A stretch of DNA of 9,572 nt from Fidelibacterota bacterium (GCA_030596185.1 JAUVKP010000014.1:1-9572); one strand, 5' to 3'. Shown: positions 1 to 7,911, counted from the first letter of the stretch. Program-made: numbers and translations. Notes: generated by a model from the letters alone, not told the origin.

Positions 1-1
1 C

Positions 2-250
2 ATACGAGCTAAAACTTTGATTAAAAATATTGATATTGATCAAAAGCCTCTGTCCTTTGTTTCTTGGGAACTTCAGCTTTCGATGACCAATCGGCAAAAT
101 GTGATCGGTCTGTCAATGATGGAAGAGGGAAGAGAAGGTTCAACCAATACAGAGAACGCAATAATGCATGCATATGAAAGCATGCAAGGTTTTATTGAAA
201 ATGAATTTCAATTAAAACTGATGGAATATTTTGACACTTTGGAAAAATAA
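2..250 (+). CDS. 3' end of an unrecognised gene (partial, enters from left edge)
   Basis: An open frame runs from the window edge to a TAA at 248-250, giving 82 residues. A TTG at 17 could be read as a start, but no Shine-Dalgarno precedes it and the frame stays open to base 2. I therefore read this as the C-terminus of a longer protein. The visible part is hydrophilic and looks helical, with an acidic Met/Glu-rich stretch (MMEEGREG) in the middle and a C-terminus rich in Glu, Phe and Leu. I see no membrane segment, Cys motif or family signature, so I assign no function. A palindrome lies 48 nt after the stop, consistent with this being the last gene of an upstream unit. Confidence 0.55.
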   Translation: MRAKTLIKNIDIDQKPLSFVSWELQLSMTNRQNVIGLSMMEEGREGSTNTENAIMHAYESMQGFIENEFQLKLMEYFDTLEK

Positions 251-297
251 GTAAAACATTACTCGTAAGACGTAGACAGCATTAATGAACAAAATAA

Positions 298-331
298 TCA
301 ATAGCCTCGGGTTTAAACCCGAGGCTATTGA
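298..331. repeat. Perfect 34-bp palindrome, terminator or interspersed repeat
   Basis: Both 17-nt arms match with no mismatch and no spacer, and the centre is GTTTAAAC. The GC-rich part of each arm is GCCTCGGG / CCCGAGGC. It sits 48 nt past the stop of the partial gene and 128 nt before the symporter start, a suitable place for a transcription terminator. Only a short TTTT (333-336) follows, so the U-tract is weak. The even symmetry with no loop is also like REP-type interspersed palindromes. I cannot tell these two roles apart from one copy. Confidence 0.7.
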
Positions 332-334
332 ATT

Positions 335-362
335 TTAAACCTTAAACTTTAAACCTTAAACG
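335..362. repeat. Four tandem copies of a 7-bp repeat (TTAAACY)
   Basis: Four consecutive heptamers read TTAAACC, TTAAACT, TTAAACC and TTAAACG. They begin 3 nt after the 34-bp palindrome and end about 98 nt before the symporter start. The order alternates (C, T, C, G at the last base), which suggests slippage-type growth of a simple repeat. No function can be assigned. Copy number may vary between strains. Confidence 0.75.
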
Positions 363-390
363 CTTAGATGGAATTATTGTCATTTGCCTT

Positions 391-419
391 TTGCTATTTA
401 TTCTTTTTTTAATTAGAAT
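391..419 (+). promoter_or_regulatory. Possible sigma70-like promoter for the symporter operon
   Basis: TTGCTA at 391-396 matches the -35 consensus at four of six bases. TAGAAT at 414-419 matches the -10 consensus at five of six. The spacer is 17 nt, and the -10 lies about 40 nt before the proposed ATG at 460. This is the only pairing with ideal spacing that I found by eye. In such AT-rich DNA a chance match is likely, and the promoter consensus of this lineage may differ from the E. coli one. Confidence 0.3.
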
Positions 420-445
420 TCAGAGTAAAATTATGAATAATCATG

Positions 446-452
446 TAAGGAG
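446..452 (+). promoter_or_regulatory. Ribosome binding site that fixes the symporter start
   Basis: TAAGGAG lies 7 nt before the ATG at 460. It decides between this ATG and the upstream in-frame candidates, TTG at 391 and ATG at 433, which have no comparable Shine-Dalgarno sequence. Confidence 0.75.
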
Positions 453-459
453 TGTGGAC

Positions 460-2358
460 ATGAATTTACATTGGTTGGACTATGGTGTTATCATATTGTT
501 TTTCTTTGTGATATTTGGTATTGCCGCTTATTATTCCAAGAAAGCCAGTCAAGGTACAGATCAGTTTTTTCTCTCGGGAAGAAACCTTCCTTGGTGGTTG
601 GCGGGGACCGCAATGGTTGCTACGACCTTTGCAGCAGATACGCCACTTGCCGTAACGGAATTGGTTGCCAAAAATGGTATCGCAGGTAACTGGTTGTGGT
701 GGAATATGGCGATTGGTGCCATGTTGACCGTATTCTTTTTTGCCCGCTTATGGCGCCGTTCAGGTGTAATGACCGATGTGGAATTTGTCGAATTTAGATA
801 TTCAGGTAAAGCAGCCGCTTTCCTTAGAGGATTTCGCGCTCTTTATCTTGGTCTTTTTATGAATGTTATCATTCTTGGCTGGGTCAACAAAGCTATGGAA
901 AAGATCTTTGTTATAACCATTCCTGAGATTGATGCTTTTCTTTTGGTTTGTATTACAGCTGTAATCATTGCTATCTATGCTTCCGCATCCGGACTTGTTG
1001 GAACATCCAGAACAGACAGTTTCCAATTCCTTTTTGCGATCGCGGGTTGTATTGTGCTGGCGATCATTGTAGTACGTTTACCGGAAATCGGCGGGCTGGC
1101 TATGTTGAAAACCAAGCTTCGTCCCGAATTGATTGAATTTGTACCCAGGATCGGTAATGTGACGGCAAAAGGTGTAACGGGAGGAGCCATGGCCCTGACC
1201 GTGGGAGCATTTATTGCTCACATTGGTCTGCAATGGTGGGGAACATGGTATCCCGGCGCAGATCCAGGTGGCGGTGGTTATATAGCACAGCGTATGATGT
1301 CTGCAAAAGATGAAAAGCACAGCCTTTTTGCAACTCTCTGGTTTACGATCGCTCATTATACCATTCGTCCTTGGCCTTGGATCTTGGTTGCTTTATCGGC
1401 TTTAGTTATTTTACCCAGAGCTGAAAATCCCGAACAAATGCAGATGGAAAATCCGCAAATGTACGTTATGGCGGAACAAGTATTTAAAAAGCCGTCATTG
1501 ATGAAATCTGATAATCCAGCTTATCAGACAGAAGAATTTAAAGTCTATTATGAAAAATATGAAAATACAGTTGATCCGGGTCGTATGTATCCAAAAATGA
1601 TGATACGCTATTTACCGAAAGGTTTATTGGGTCTGTTGATCGCAGTATTTTTAGCGGCCTATATGTCTACAATTTCTTCCCAGTTAAATTGGGGAACCTC
1701 ATACATGATCAATGATTTTTATAGACGCTTTATTAGAAAAAAAGAAGATGAAAAGCATTATGTTAAAATTTCCAGACTGACCATGTTCTTAATGTTAGGA
1801 ATATCGTTACTTGTTACTCGTTTTTTGCTTACTACTATTTCCGGCGCTTGGGAATTTATTATTAATGCCTCTGCCGGTTTGGGCTTGGTCCTGATCTTGC
1901 GTTGGTGGTGGTGGAGAATTAATGCATGGTCAGAGATCGCTGCTATGATAGCACCTTTGATTATTTATCCCATAGCTCGTGCTTGCGGATTAGAATCTCC
2001 TATGACCCTGTATCCGACTATTTTTGGTACGACATTGGTTTGGGTTATTGTAACATTTCTGACTAAACCATCCGATGAGAAAACCTTGAAGAAATTTTAT
2101 AAAAAAGTTCATCCCGGTGGTCTTGGCTGGAAGAAAATATCCACTCAAATGCCGGAAGTTAAAAGCGATACGGGCTTTGGAAGAATGTTCCTTTCCTGGG
2201 GTGCAGGTGTTTTGCTTATTTACAGTTTTCTTTTTGGTCTTGGTAAGGTGTTTTTCCTTGAATGGTGGTCTGCTGTTATTTATTTCACCTTGGCGATCAT
2301 ATCAGGTATTATTATCTTTTTCAATATGAAAAAGCAAGGATTTGAAACTCTGAATTAG
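460..2358 (+). CDS. Sodium:solute symporter (SSS family), substrate unknown
   Basis: This is an inner-membrane Na+-coupled importer of 632 residues. It has about 13 hydrophobic segments, the first at roughly 8-24 and the last at 603-622. The early motif FFLSGRNLPWWLAG (36-49) and the helix GLLGLLIAVFLAAYMSTISS (388-407) are hallmarks of the family. Aligned by eye to Vibrio SGLT, A400, S403 and T404 fall on the Na2-site residues A361, S364 and S365, so sodium coupling looks intact. A hydrophilic, Met/Glu/Lys-rich stretch at about 320-385 precedes that helix and is long for a loop. The substrate cannot be read from sequence. The downstream secreted glycosidase-like genes suggest a sugar or glycan fragment (inference). 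It is the first gene of the operon, and the flavodoxin gene follows after 19 nt. I chose the start at 460 for its Shine-Dalgarno, which drops 23 residues from the longest open frame. Confidence 0.92.
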   Translation: MNLHWLDYGVIILFFFVIFGIAAYYSKKASQGTDQFFLSGRNLPWWLAGTAMVATTFAADTPLAVTELVAKNGIAGNWLWWNMAIGAMLTVFFFARLWRRSGVMTDVEFVEFRYSGKAAAFLRGFRALYLGLFMNVIILGWVNKAMEKIFVITIPEIDAFLLVCITAVIIAIYASASGLVGTSRTDSFQFLFAIAGCIVLAIIVVRLPEIGGLAMLKTKLRPELIEFVPRIGNVTAKGVTGGAMALTVGAFIAHIGLQWWGTWYPGADPGGGGYIAQRMMSAKDEKHSLFATLWFTIAHYTIRPWPWILVALSALVILPRAENPEQMQMENPQMYVMAEQVFKKPSLMKSDNPAYQTEEFKVYYEKYENTVDPGRMYPKMMIRYLPKGLLGLLIAVFLAAYMSTISSQLNWGTSYMINDFYRRFIRKKEDEKHYVKISRLTMFLMLGISLLVTRFLLTTISGAWEFIINASAGLGLVLILRWWWWRINAWSEIAAMIAPLIIYPIARACGLESPMTLYPTIFGTTLVWVIVTFLTKPSDEKTLKKFYKKVHPGGLGWKKISTQMPEVKSDTGFGRMFLSWGAGVLLIYSFLFGLGKVFFLEWWSAVIYFTLAIISGIIIFFNMKKQGFETLN

Positions 2359-2377
2359 AGATGGAAAAGGAGTTATT

Positions 2378-2878
2378 ATGTCTGGGTTAGTGATTTATTG
2401 TTCACGCTATGGTTCTACACAAGAATATGCGGAAGCACTTGCTAAAAGCATGAAGTGGGAAGCCATCTCATATAAAAATGTTTCTGCAAAAGCTTTGAAA
2501 GATACTGAAGCAGTTGTTCTTGCATCCAATGTGCGTATTGGCAAAATGGGCATAACGAAACTTGCCAAGCGCTATAGGAATATGATAAGTTCAAAATGCA
2601 AAGCGCTTATCGTTGTAGGGGGTACAGAGCGTGATAAACAAGATTACTATCTTGATATTGCAAAGAAAAACCTGTCTTTTCTCGGTTTGAAAGATGAGCA
2701 GATCTTTGGACTTGGCGGTCGTCAGAAAATGGCCGGAATGAAAGGCATGGATTCTTTTTTATTCAAGATAATGGATAAGATGATAAAAGATAGTCCCGGG
2801 AAAACTGAGATGATGCAGGAAGTAGACTATGTTGATATTCAGCATATTGAACCAATTGTGGCTTATTTAAAAAAATGA
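2378..2878 (+). CDS. Flavodoxin-domain protein, HemG-like
   Basis: This predicted cytoplasmic FMN-binding protein has 166 residues. The N-terminus has a beta strand followed by SRYGSTQ (9-15), the phosphate-binding loop of flavodoxins. A second loop, ASNVRIGKMG (49-58), matches the pattern seen in HemG-type menaquinone-dependent protoporphyrinogen dehydrogenases, as does the late GLGGRQKMAG segment followed by a helix (111-135). The length is near that of HemG (about 180). Many HemG-like flavodoxins outside enterobacteria have no proven link to haem, and no haem genes are visible here, so I give no symbol. The ATG has AAGGAG 5 nt upstream. The gene sits between the symporter (19-nt gap) and the first GHL10 gene (14-nt gap), so it is probably co-transcribed with them. 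A redox role in this operon is not obvious. Confidence 0.85.
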   Translation: MSGLVIYCSRYGSTQEYAEALAKSMKWEAISYKNVSAKALKDTEAVVLASNVRIGKMGITKLAKRYRNMISSKCKALIVVGGTERDKQDYYLDIAKKNLSFLGLKDEQIFGLGGRQKMAGMKGMDSFLFKIMDKMIKDSPGKTEMMQEVDYVDIQHIEPIVAYLKK

Positions 2879-2892
2879 AATAAGAGGAAATA

Positions 2893-4626
2893 ATGAAACG
2901 AATTAGTATAATGTTAATTGCTGTTCTTAGCATAGCTGTAAGTTTTGCTAAACCTGCTGGCGCTCCTAAACAGGAATTCCGTGGTGTTTGGCTATCTACT
3001 GTTGCAAATATTGACTGGCCGGAAGATAAATATGATTCCGAAGCAAAGAAACAGGCAGATCTTGTTAAGTTCATGGACACATTACAGTATAATGGTATCA
3101 ATGCCGTGCTTTTTCAGGTTCGCCCCGCTTGCGATGCTATGTATAATTCCCCTTATGAACCATGGTCTTACTGGTTTAGTGGAACACAGGGCAAAGGCCC
3201 TGCAGTCGATTCCTTGTGGGATCCCCTGGAATTTGCCATTAAAGAAGCACATAAACGAGGTATGGAATTGCATGCCTGGGTTAACCCTTACCGTGCCGTT
3301 AAAGATCCCTCAAAAGCAGATAGTACTCAATATATCTCAGATCAACATGTAGCAAAACAGCATCCTGATTGGTTATTGAAGTTTAAAAACGTAGAAATAC
3401 TGGATCCGGGTAAAGCGGACGTACGAAAATATATTACGCGCGTTTTTATGGATATTGTTACCCGATATGATATCGATGGAATTCATATGGATGATTATTT
3501 TTATCCTTATAGTCCAATCAGTAATGAAGATTCCTTGACTTTTGTCAATGAAAGCCGCGGTTTTGAAGATATTCATGATTGGCGTCGGGACAATATCAAT
3601 TTACTCGTTCAGACCGTGTCTGATAGTATTGATGAAGTCAAACCTTGGGTGAAATGGGGAATTTCTCCCTTTGGTATTTACCGCCCGAATGTACCACAAG
3701 GCATAAATGGCTTTGATGCGTGGTCAGTCCTTTACTGTGATCCTCTGGCTTGGTTGCAAGCCGGAAGTGTTGATTATATAACACCGCAATGTTATTGGCA
3801 ATTTGATGGTGAACAAGATTACGGAAAACTTATTCCATATTGGGCAGCTTTGGCAAAGAAATACAAACGACATTTTTATCCTGGACAGGCATTGTATCGT
3901 GCGGGTACCGATCGTTTTCCCGAAGGTGAGATCCCGCGTCAGATCCGCTTGAACCGTGATACAGATGGTTGTCAAGGATCTGTTTATTTTACAGCAAATA
4001 ATTTTTTCCACAATCCTAAGAATACCATTGATTCAATGAAACTTGACCTATATGCAAATAAGGCGTTATGGCCGGTCAATCAGCACCAAAAAGGTAAGGC
4101 ACTTAAAGCTCCGGTCGTTTTTTCTGAACGCACCGGAAAAGAAGAAGTTCAACTATCATGGGAAGTTGATCCTAAAGCATGGGGCTATGTTGTTTATCGC
4201 TCTAAAACACAACAAGGTCTCAGTAAAGAAGGGTCTACAATTCTGGATGTTGTTACCGACGGTTCCGGAACGTATATTGATATGACAAATGAACAGTGGT
4301 TCTATGCTGTAACTGCTTTGAATCCCTTTAAATTAGAAAGCCGGGTTACTCAAGCGGTTTATGATTTTGTAGCACCTCGTAAACCGGTATTTGCTTCGGA
4401 AGTAAAAGCATATTTTGTTCCCTTTGTCTGGAAAACATATCCACAGGCAGAGACTTACCATATTCAAGTTGCAACGGATAAAGAATTTGGTTTTGTTGTT
4501 TATGAAGAACAGCTTCTTGAACGCAATCGACTAAATAAAAAATTACCACGCGGCTATACCTATTACTGGCGAATAAAAGCGGATAATACTGAGAATTGGT
4601 CACCGATCTGGACATTCCTCCGTTAG
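2893..4626 (+). CDS. Secreted GHL10/DUF187 glycosidase-like protein, short paralogue
   Basis: The protein has 577 residues. A signal peptide covers about 1-19 (MKR, hydrophobic core, SFA before the likely cut). The GHL10 (DUF187, COG1649) TIM-barrel domain spans about 27-395. Its marks are EFRGVW and NIDWP (28-43), HAWVNPYR (127-134), DIDGIHMDDYF (193-203) with D200/D201 near the expected active site, WGISPFGIY (255-263) and DYITPQCYW (294-302). Two beta-sandwich, fibronectin III-like modules follow at about 402-493 and 495-577, and the protein stops right after WSPIWTF with no sorting tail. Family members include B. subtilis YngK and E. coli DigH (YddW); DigH cuts peptidoglycan glycans lacking stem peptides. 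Acting on peptidoglycan is thus a reasonable guess, not shown. The Shine-Dalgarno AGAGGA lies 5-6 nt before the ATG. The next gene is a paralogue, with about 52 of 76 identities over residues 25-100 by hand count. Confidence 0.9.
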   Translation: MKRISIMLIAVLSIAVSFAKPAGAPKQEFRGVWLSTVANIDWPEDKYDSEAKKQADLVKFMDTLQYNGINAVLFQVRPACDAMYNSPYEPWSYWFSGTQGKGPAVDSLWDPLEFAIKEAHKRGMELHAWVNPYRAVKDPSKADSTQYISDQHVAKQHPDWLLKFKNVEILDPGKADVRKYITRVFMDIVTRYDIDGIHMDDYFYPYSPISNEDSLTFVNESRGFEDIHDWRRDNINLLVQTVSDSIDEVKPWVKWGISPFGIYRPNVPQGINGFDAWSVLYCDPLAWLQAGSVDYITPQCYWQFDGEQDYGKLIPYWAALAKKYKRHFYPGQALYRAGTDRFPEGEIPRQIRLNRDTDGCQGSVYFTANNFFHNPKNTIDSMKLDLYANKALWPVNQHQKGKALKAPVVFSERTGKEEVQLSWEVDPKAWGYVVYRSKTQQGLSKEGSTILDVVTDGSGTYIDMTNEQWFYAVTALNPFKLESRVTQAVYDFVAPRKPVFASEVKAYFVPFVWKTYPQAETYHIQVATDKEFGFVVYEEQLLERNRLNKKLPRGYTYYWRIKADNTENWSPIWTFLR

Positions 4627-4631
4627 TAAAA

Positions 4632-4644
4632 TTCCTGAAAGGAA
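4632..4644 (+). promoter_or_regulatory. Small hairpin overlapping the ribosome binding site of the long GHL10 gene
   Basis: TTCCT and AGGAA form a 5-bp stem around a GAA loop, so the AAAGGA Shine-Dalgarno (4638-4643) of the ATG at 4649 would be partly paired. The stem is short and could be incidental, but it might lower translation of the second paralogue relative to the first. Confidence 0.3.
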
Positions 4645-4648
4645 AGAA

Positions 4649-7600
4649 ATGAAAAAAACTGTATTAGCACTTATAGTGCTACTGTTAACACTGAATTCAC
4701 TTTTTGCTGAAGATATGCCGCCCAAACGCGAATTTCGAGCCGTATGGCTATCGACCGTTGTAAACATAGATTGGCCGAAATCCAGATATGATTCGGATAG
4801 TAAAAAACAAAGTGATCTAAAAAACTATCTGGTAAAACTTAAAGACAGCGGATGTAATGCCGTGCTGATGCAAGTGCGTTGTGCTTGTGATGCTATGTAT
4901 AAATCGGACATTGAACCTTGGTCTTACTGGTTTAGCGGAACACAGGGAAGCGGACCAAGCACAGATTGGGATCCCCTGACCTTTGCCGTAGAAGAGGCAC
5001 ATAAGCTAGGCATGGAACTTCATGCTTGGGTAAATCCTTATCGTGCGGTTGTAAGTCCTTCTTCAATAAATAATAGCGGCTATATTGCTTCCTCGCATGT
5101 TACAAAACAGCATCCTGAATGGATACTGAAATTCTCAACAGTCCATATTCTGGATCCGGGTCTACCCGAAGTCAGGGATTATATTTCTGATGTCTTGATG
5201 GATATTGTAACCCGTTATGACATTGACGGTCTGCATATGGATGACTATTTCTATCCTTACAGCGGTATAACGACGGAAGACACCGCAACTTTTTCATATG
5301 ATCCAAGAGGGTTTGAAGACATTCATGATTGGCGTCGTGACAATATCAATACATTAGTTGAAGGGATCATGGATAGCATTAATATCGTGAAACCTTGGGT
5401 AAAATGGGGTATATCTCCTTTTGGTATATATAAACCCGGTGTGCCTGAGGGTATCAGTGGGATGAATGCTTATAGTGTGCTTTATTGTGACCCTATTGCA
5501 TGGTTAGCAAATCAAACTGTTGATTATATTACGCCTCAGTGCTACTGGCCTTTCGGCGGTGGACAGGATTACGGTAAATTGATCCCTTGGTGGGCTGAAC
5601 AGGCAAATTATTATGGACGTCATTTTTATCCCGGACAGGGAATGTATAATGCATGGCGAGATAATTGGCCACGTGGGGAAATTCCACGTCAGATTCGCTT
5701 AAATCGCGCAACTGATCACTGTGACGGGTCAGTATTCTTTACCGCAAATGATTTTTATGATAATCACAAAAACACGATCGATAGTCTAAAGTTAGATCTC
5801 TATCGCTATCCCGCTTTATGGCCGGTGATGAGCTGGAAGGACAGTATTCCACCCGCCTCACCTCAAAATGCTTTGATGGCTGTTGCCGGCGATGGAAGCA
5901 AGACCATTACGTGGGATGCTCCCACTTACACTGATCCGGGTGATTCTGCTTATGCCTATGTTGTTTATCGTTCACCTTATCCGGTGGATGATATGTCAGA
6001 TATGTCAGGCGCACAAGATATTCAGTTCCATCATGATCATATCTTTGAAGATGATGCTTCAGGGATGTATTATTATGGGGTTAGCACACTTGATCGCTAT
6101 AAATTGGAAAGTCCGGTTGCTGTACTGGATCATCCTTTTGTCGACCCATTATTTCCTGAGTATGCTGAAACATCAGCACCTAAAGACCCGTCTATCAAAT
6201 GGGCAGATAAAGCCGGTGCAAGTCAGTTTACATTAGAGATCTCATCATCAAATGACTTTACAACACCCATGCATCAATTTACACTTAATGATACTGTAAA
6301 AAATATTGCATTGAATTATCAAACATCTTATTACTGGCGAGTTAAAGCCGACAATACTGTTTACTGGTCACCGACCTGGGTGTTTACAACTATCTTAGCG
6401 CCACAGGTACAGCCTTTAACTCCATTTGCAAATATTGAAGGCACGCGTCTTGATCCCGTTTTAAGTTGGGGAAGTTTTGAAGATGCCACTTCATATGAAG
6501 TGCAAGTGGCACATAATGAAGCTATGAGTGATCTGCTGCTTAATGAATTATCTATCAGTGATACAAGTTTACAGTTGAATGATCTGGATTATGCTACAAA
6601 TTATTACTGGCGTTTACGTTCAAACAAATACGATAGATGGACAGATGTTTTTAGTTTTAAAACCAAGGAAGAGTTCGTTGAGACCCAATGGGCAAGAAGT
6701 TCACTCAATCAAAAATATCCTGCTTTTCTCGATAGTAGTTTACAGGCAAGTGGACTTGCATTAGGTCGTTTTAATGACAAAGATATTCTACTTGTACTTC
6801 AAAGTCAGAACGATAGCATAAAAGTAAATGCTCTGGATGCCCAAACCGGTGATGAGGTGCCCTTTGTTTTGAATATGACCGGGATAAGCGGCGGACTTCA
6901 TGCACTTAGAGATATTGAAATTACACCCGATGGTGTGATCTATGCGTCAAACTGTGTAGAGGAAACCGGTTCATTTAAGGTCTACCAATGGTTAGATCCT
7001 TCACAAGCACCTCTTTGCGTTTATCAAGCAGATGATGTTGCATTCCGATTGGGTGATCAATTAACGGTTGATGGAAATTATTATGATGGTACAGTAAGCA
7101 TTTATGCACTTAGCTCATCATACTATAAATTGATCAAATTGAACTGGAATAATGTCAGTCAAGCTTTTGAAGCAGAACAAATAAGTCTTGGACGTATGCT
7201 AAAATCTAATGCTTCACTTGCATTGATACCGGGAAGTAATGGCTTATATGTCAATTCGATTGGATATTCTGTGGTTCATTTCAATGATCAAGGCCGCACT
7301 ATCGGTATTATGGGTGATAATCCCAGCTTAGCAACAAAAGCAAGTGCTATAGAAGGTTTTGCCTATGATGAAAAAGAATATTTGGTATCATATTCATATG
7401 TAAGTGAAACAGCAACTGTGATCGATGTGATCGATGGCGTTGCAGATGCATTATTTGCAGGTTCAACTTATAAATTAGGTATGAATCAAAATGTTGGAGC
7501 AGTCGGTGATGTGGAAGTACTTGACAATGGAGATGGAACCTTTAACATTTTTGTTCTCGGTAATCAAAATGGTCTTGCTTCATTTACGTTTGATGCTGCT

Positions 7601-7900
7601 TCTGCTATGGTTGCTGTTGATGATGTCAGTCAGGCAGTTGATTTCAGACTTGGAAACAATTATCCCAATCCTTTTAATCCGATCACAACGATCCCTTATG
7701 ACTTAGCAAGAGATACCTATATTGAGATCAAGGTACATGATATTCACGGTCGTTTAGTCAGCACACTATATGATGGCTACCAATTTGCCGGTTCACATGA
7801 AGTACGTTTTGATGCGGGTAATTTGAGTTCGGGTATGTATGTCTGTACCTTGCAGGCAGGTGATAAAAAAGTTGCAAGGAAGTTGACGCTAATAAAATAA
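4649..7900 (+). CDS. Large secreted GHL10 protein with propeller-like domain and type IX-like sorting tail
   Basis: The protein has 1083 residues, in this order. There is a signal peptide (about 1-20, SLFA). A GHL10/DUF187 barrel follows (about 27-395) with EFRAVW, NIDWP, HAWVNPYR (125-132), DIDGLHMDDYF (191-201), WGISPFGIY (253-261) and DYITPQCYW (292-300). Next are three beta-sandwich, FN3-like modules (about 400-500, 502-582 and 585-673); the second and third carry the repeated YYWR motif (561-564, 652-655). A beta-rich region at about 676-990 resembles, from memory, DUF4623-type secreted propeller domains (GLALGRFNDKDILLV, RDIEITPDGVIYASN). A FlgD-like Ig sorting tail (1000-1083) contains NNYPNPFNP, YDLARDTYIEIKVHDIHGR and a Lys-rich end. 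The tail predicts type IX-type export and attachment or release at the cell surface. Residues 1-580 match the preceding gene, so the two arose by tandem duplication. The substrate is unproven; peptidoglycan glycan is a guess from E. coli DigH. AAAGGA lies 5 nt before the ATG. Confidence 0.9.
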   Translation: MKKTVLALIVLLLTLNSLFAEDMPPKREFRAVWLSTVVNIDWPKSRYDSDSKKQSDLKNYLVKLKDSGCNAVLMQVRCACDAMYKSDIEPWSYWFSGTQGSGPSTDWDPLTFAVEEAHKLGMELHAWVNPYRAVVSPSSINNSGYIASSHVTKQHPEWILKFSTVHILDPGLPEVRDYISDVLMDIVTRYDIDGLHMDDYFYPYSGITTEDTATFSYDPRGFEDIHDWRRDNINTLVEGIMDSINIVKPWVKWGISPFGIYKPGVPEGISGMNAYSVLYCDPIAWLANQTVDYITPQCYWPFGGGQDYGKLIPWWAEQANYYGRHFYPGQGMYNAWRDNWPRGEIPRQIRLNRATDHCDGSVFFTANDFYDNHKNTIDSLKLDLYRYPALWPVMSWKDSIPPASPQNALMAVAGDGSKTITWDAPTYTDPGDSAYAYVVYRSPYPVDDMSDMSGAQDIQFHHDHIFEDDASGMYYYGVSTLDRYKLESPVAVLDHPFVDPLFPEYAETSAPKDPSIKWADKAGASQFTLEISSSNDFTTPMHQFTLNDTVKNIALNYQTSYYWRVKADNTVYWSPTWVFTTILAPQVQPLTPFANIEGTRLDPVLSWGSFEDATSYEVQVAHNEAMSDLLLNELSISDTSLQLNDLDYATNYYWRLRSNKYDRWTDVFSFKTKEEFVETQWARSSLNQKYPAFLDSSLQASGLALGRFNDKDILLVLQSQNDSIKVNALDAQTGDEVPFVLNMTGISGGLHALRDIEITPDGVIYASNCVEETGSFKVYQWLDPSQAPLCVYQADDVAFRLGDQLTVDGNYYDGTVSIYALSSSYYKLIKLNWNNVSQAFEAEQISLGRMLKSNASLALIPGSNGLYVNSIGYSVVHFNDQGRTIGIMGDNPSLATKASAIEGFAYDEKEYLVSYSYVSETATVIDVIDGVADALFAGSTYKLGMNQNVGAVGDVEVLDNGDGTFNIFVLGNQNGLASFTFDAASAMVAVDDVSQAVDFRLGNNYPNPFNPITTIPYDLARDTYIEIKVHDIHGRLVSTLYDGYQFAGSHEVRFDAGNLSSGMYVCTLQAGDKKVARKLTLIK

Positions 7901-7911
7901 TATATTCAAAT

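Noticed and set aside
391..459. Extension of the symporter from TTG 391 or ATG 433
   Set aside because: There is no Shine-Dalgarno before either, while TAAGGAG is correctly spaced before ATG 460. The proposed promoter would also overlap the extension, and family members start near the first membrane segment.
1078..1356. Open frames on the opposite strand of the symporter and GHL10 genes
   Set aside because: They are antisense shadows of clear protein families, with no ribosome binding sites and no recognisable motifs.
1897..1920. Run of four Trp codons in the symporter
   Set aside because: The frame is intact, and an aromatic cluster before RINAW is, as I recall, usual in this symporter subfamily.
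4624..4648. Frameshift or broken stop joining the two GHL10 genes
   Set aside because: The second gene has its own Shine-Dalgarno, ATG and signal peptide, so these are two complete genes and not one split gene.
7414..7438. Short direct repeat TGATCGATG in the long GHL10 gene
   Set aside because: It encodes the repeated Ile-Asp pair in VIDVIDG and is too short to mean more.
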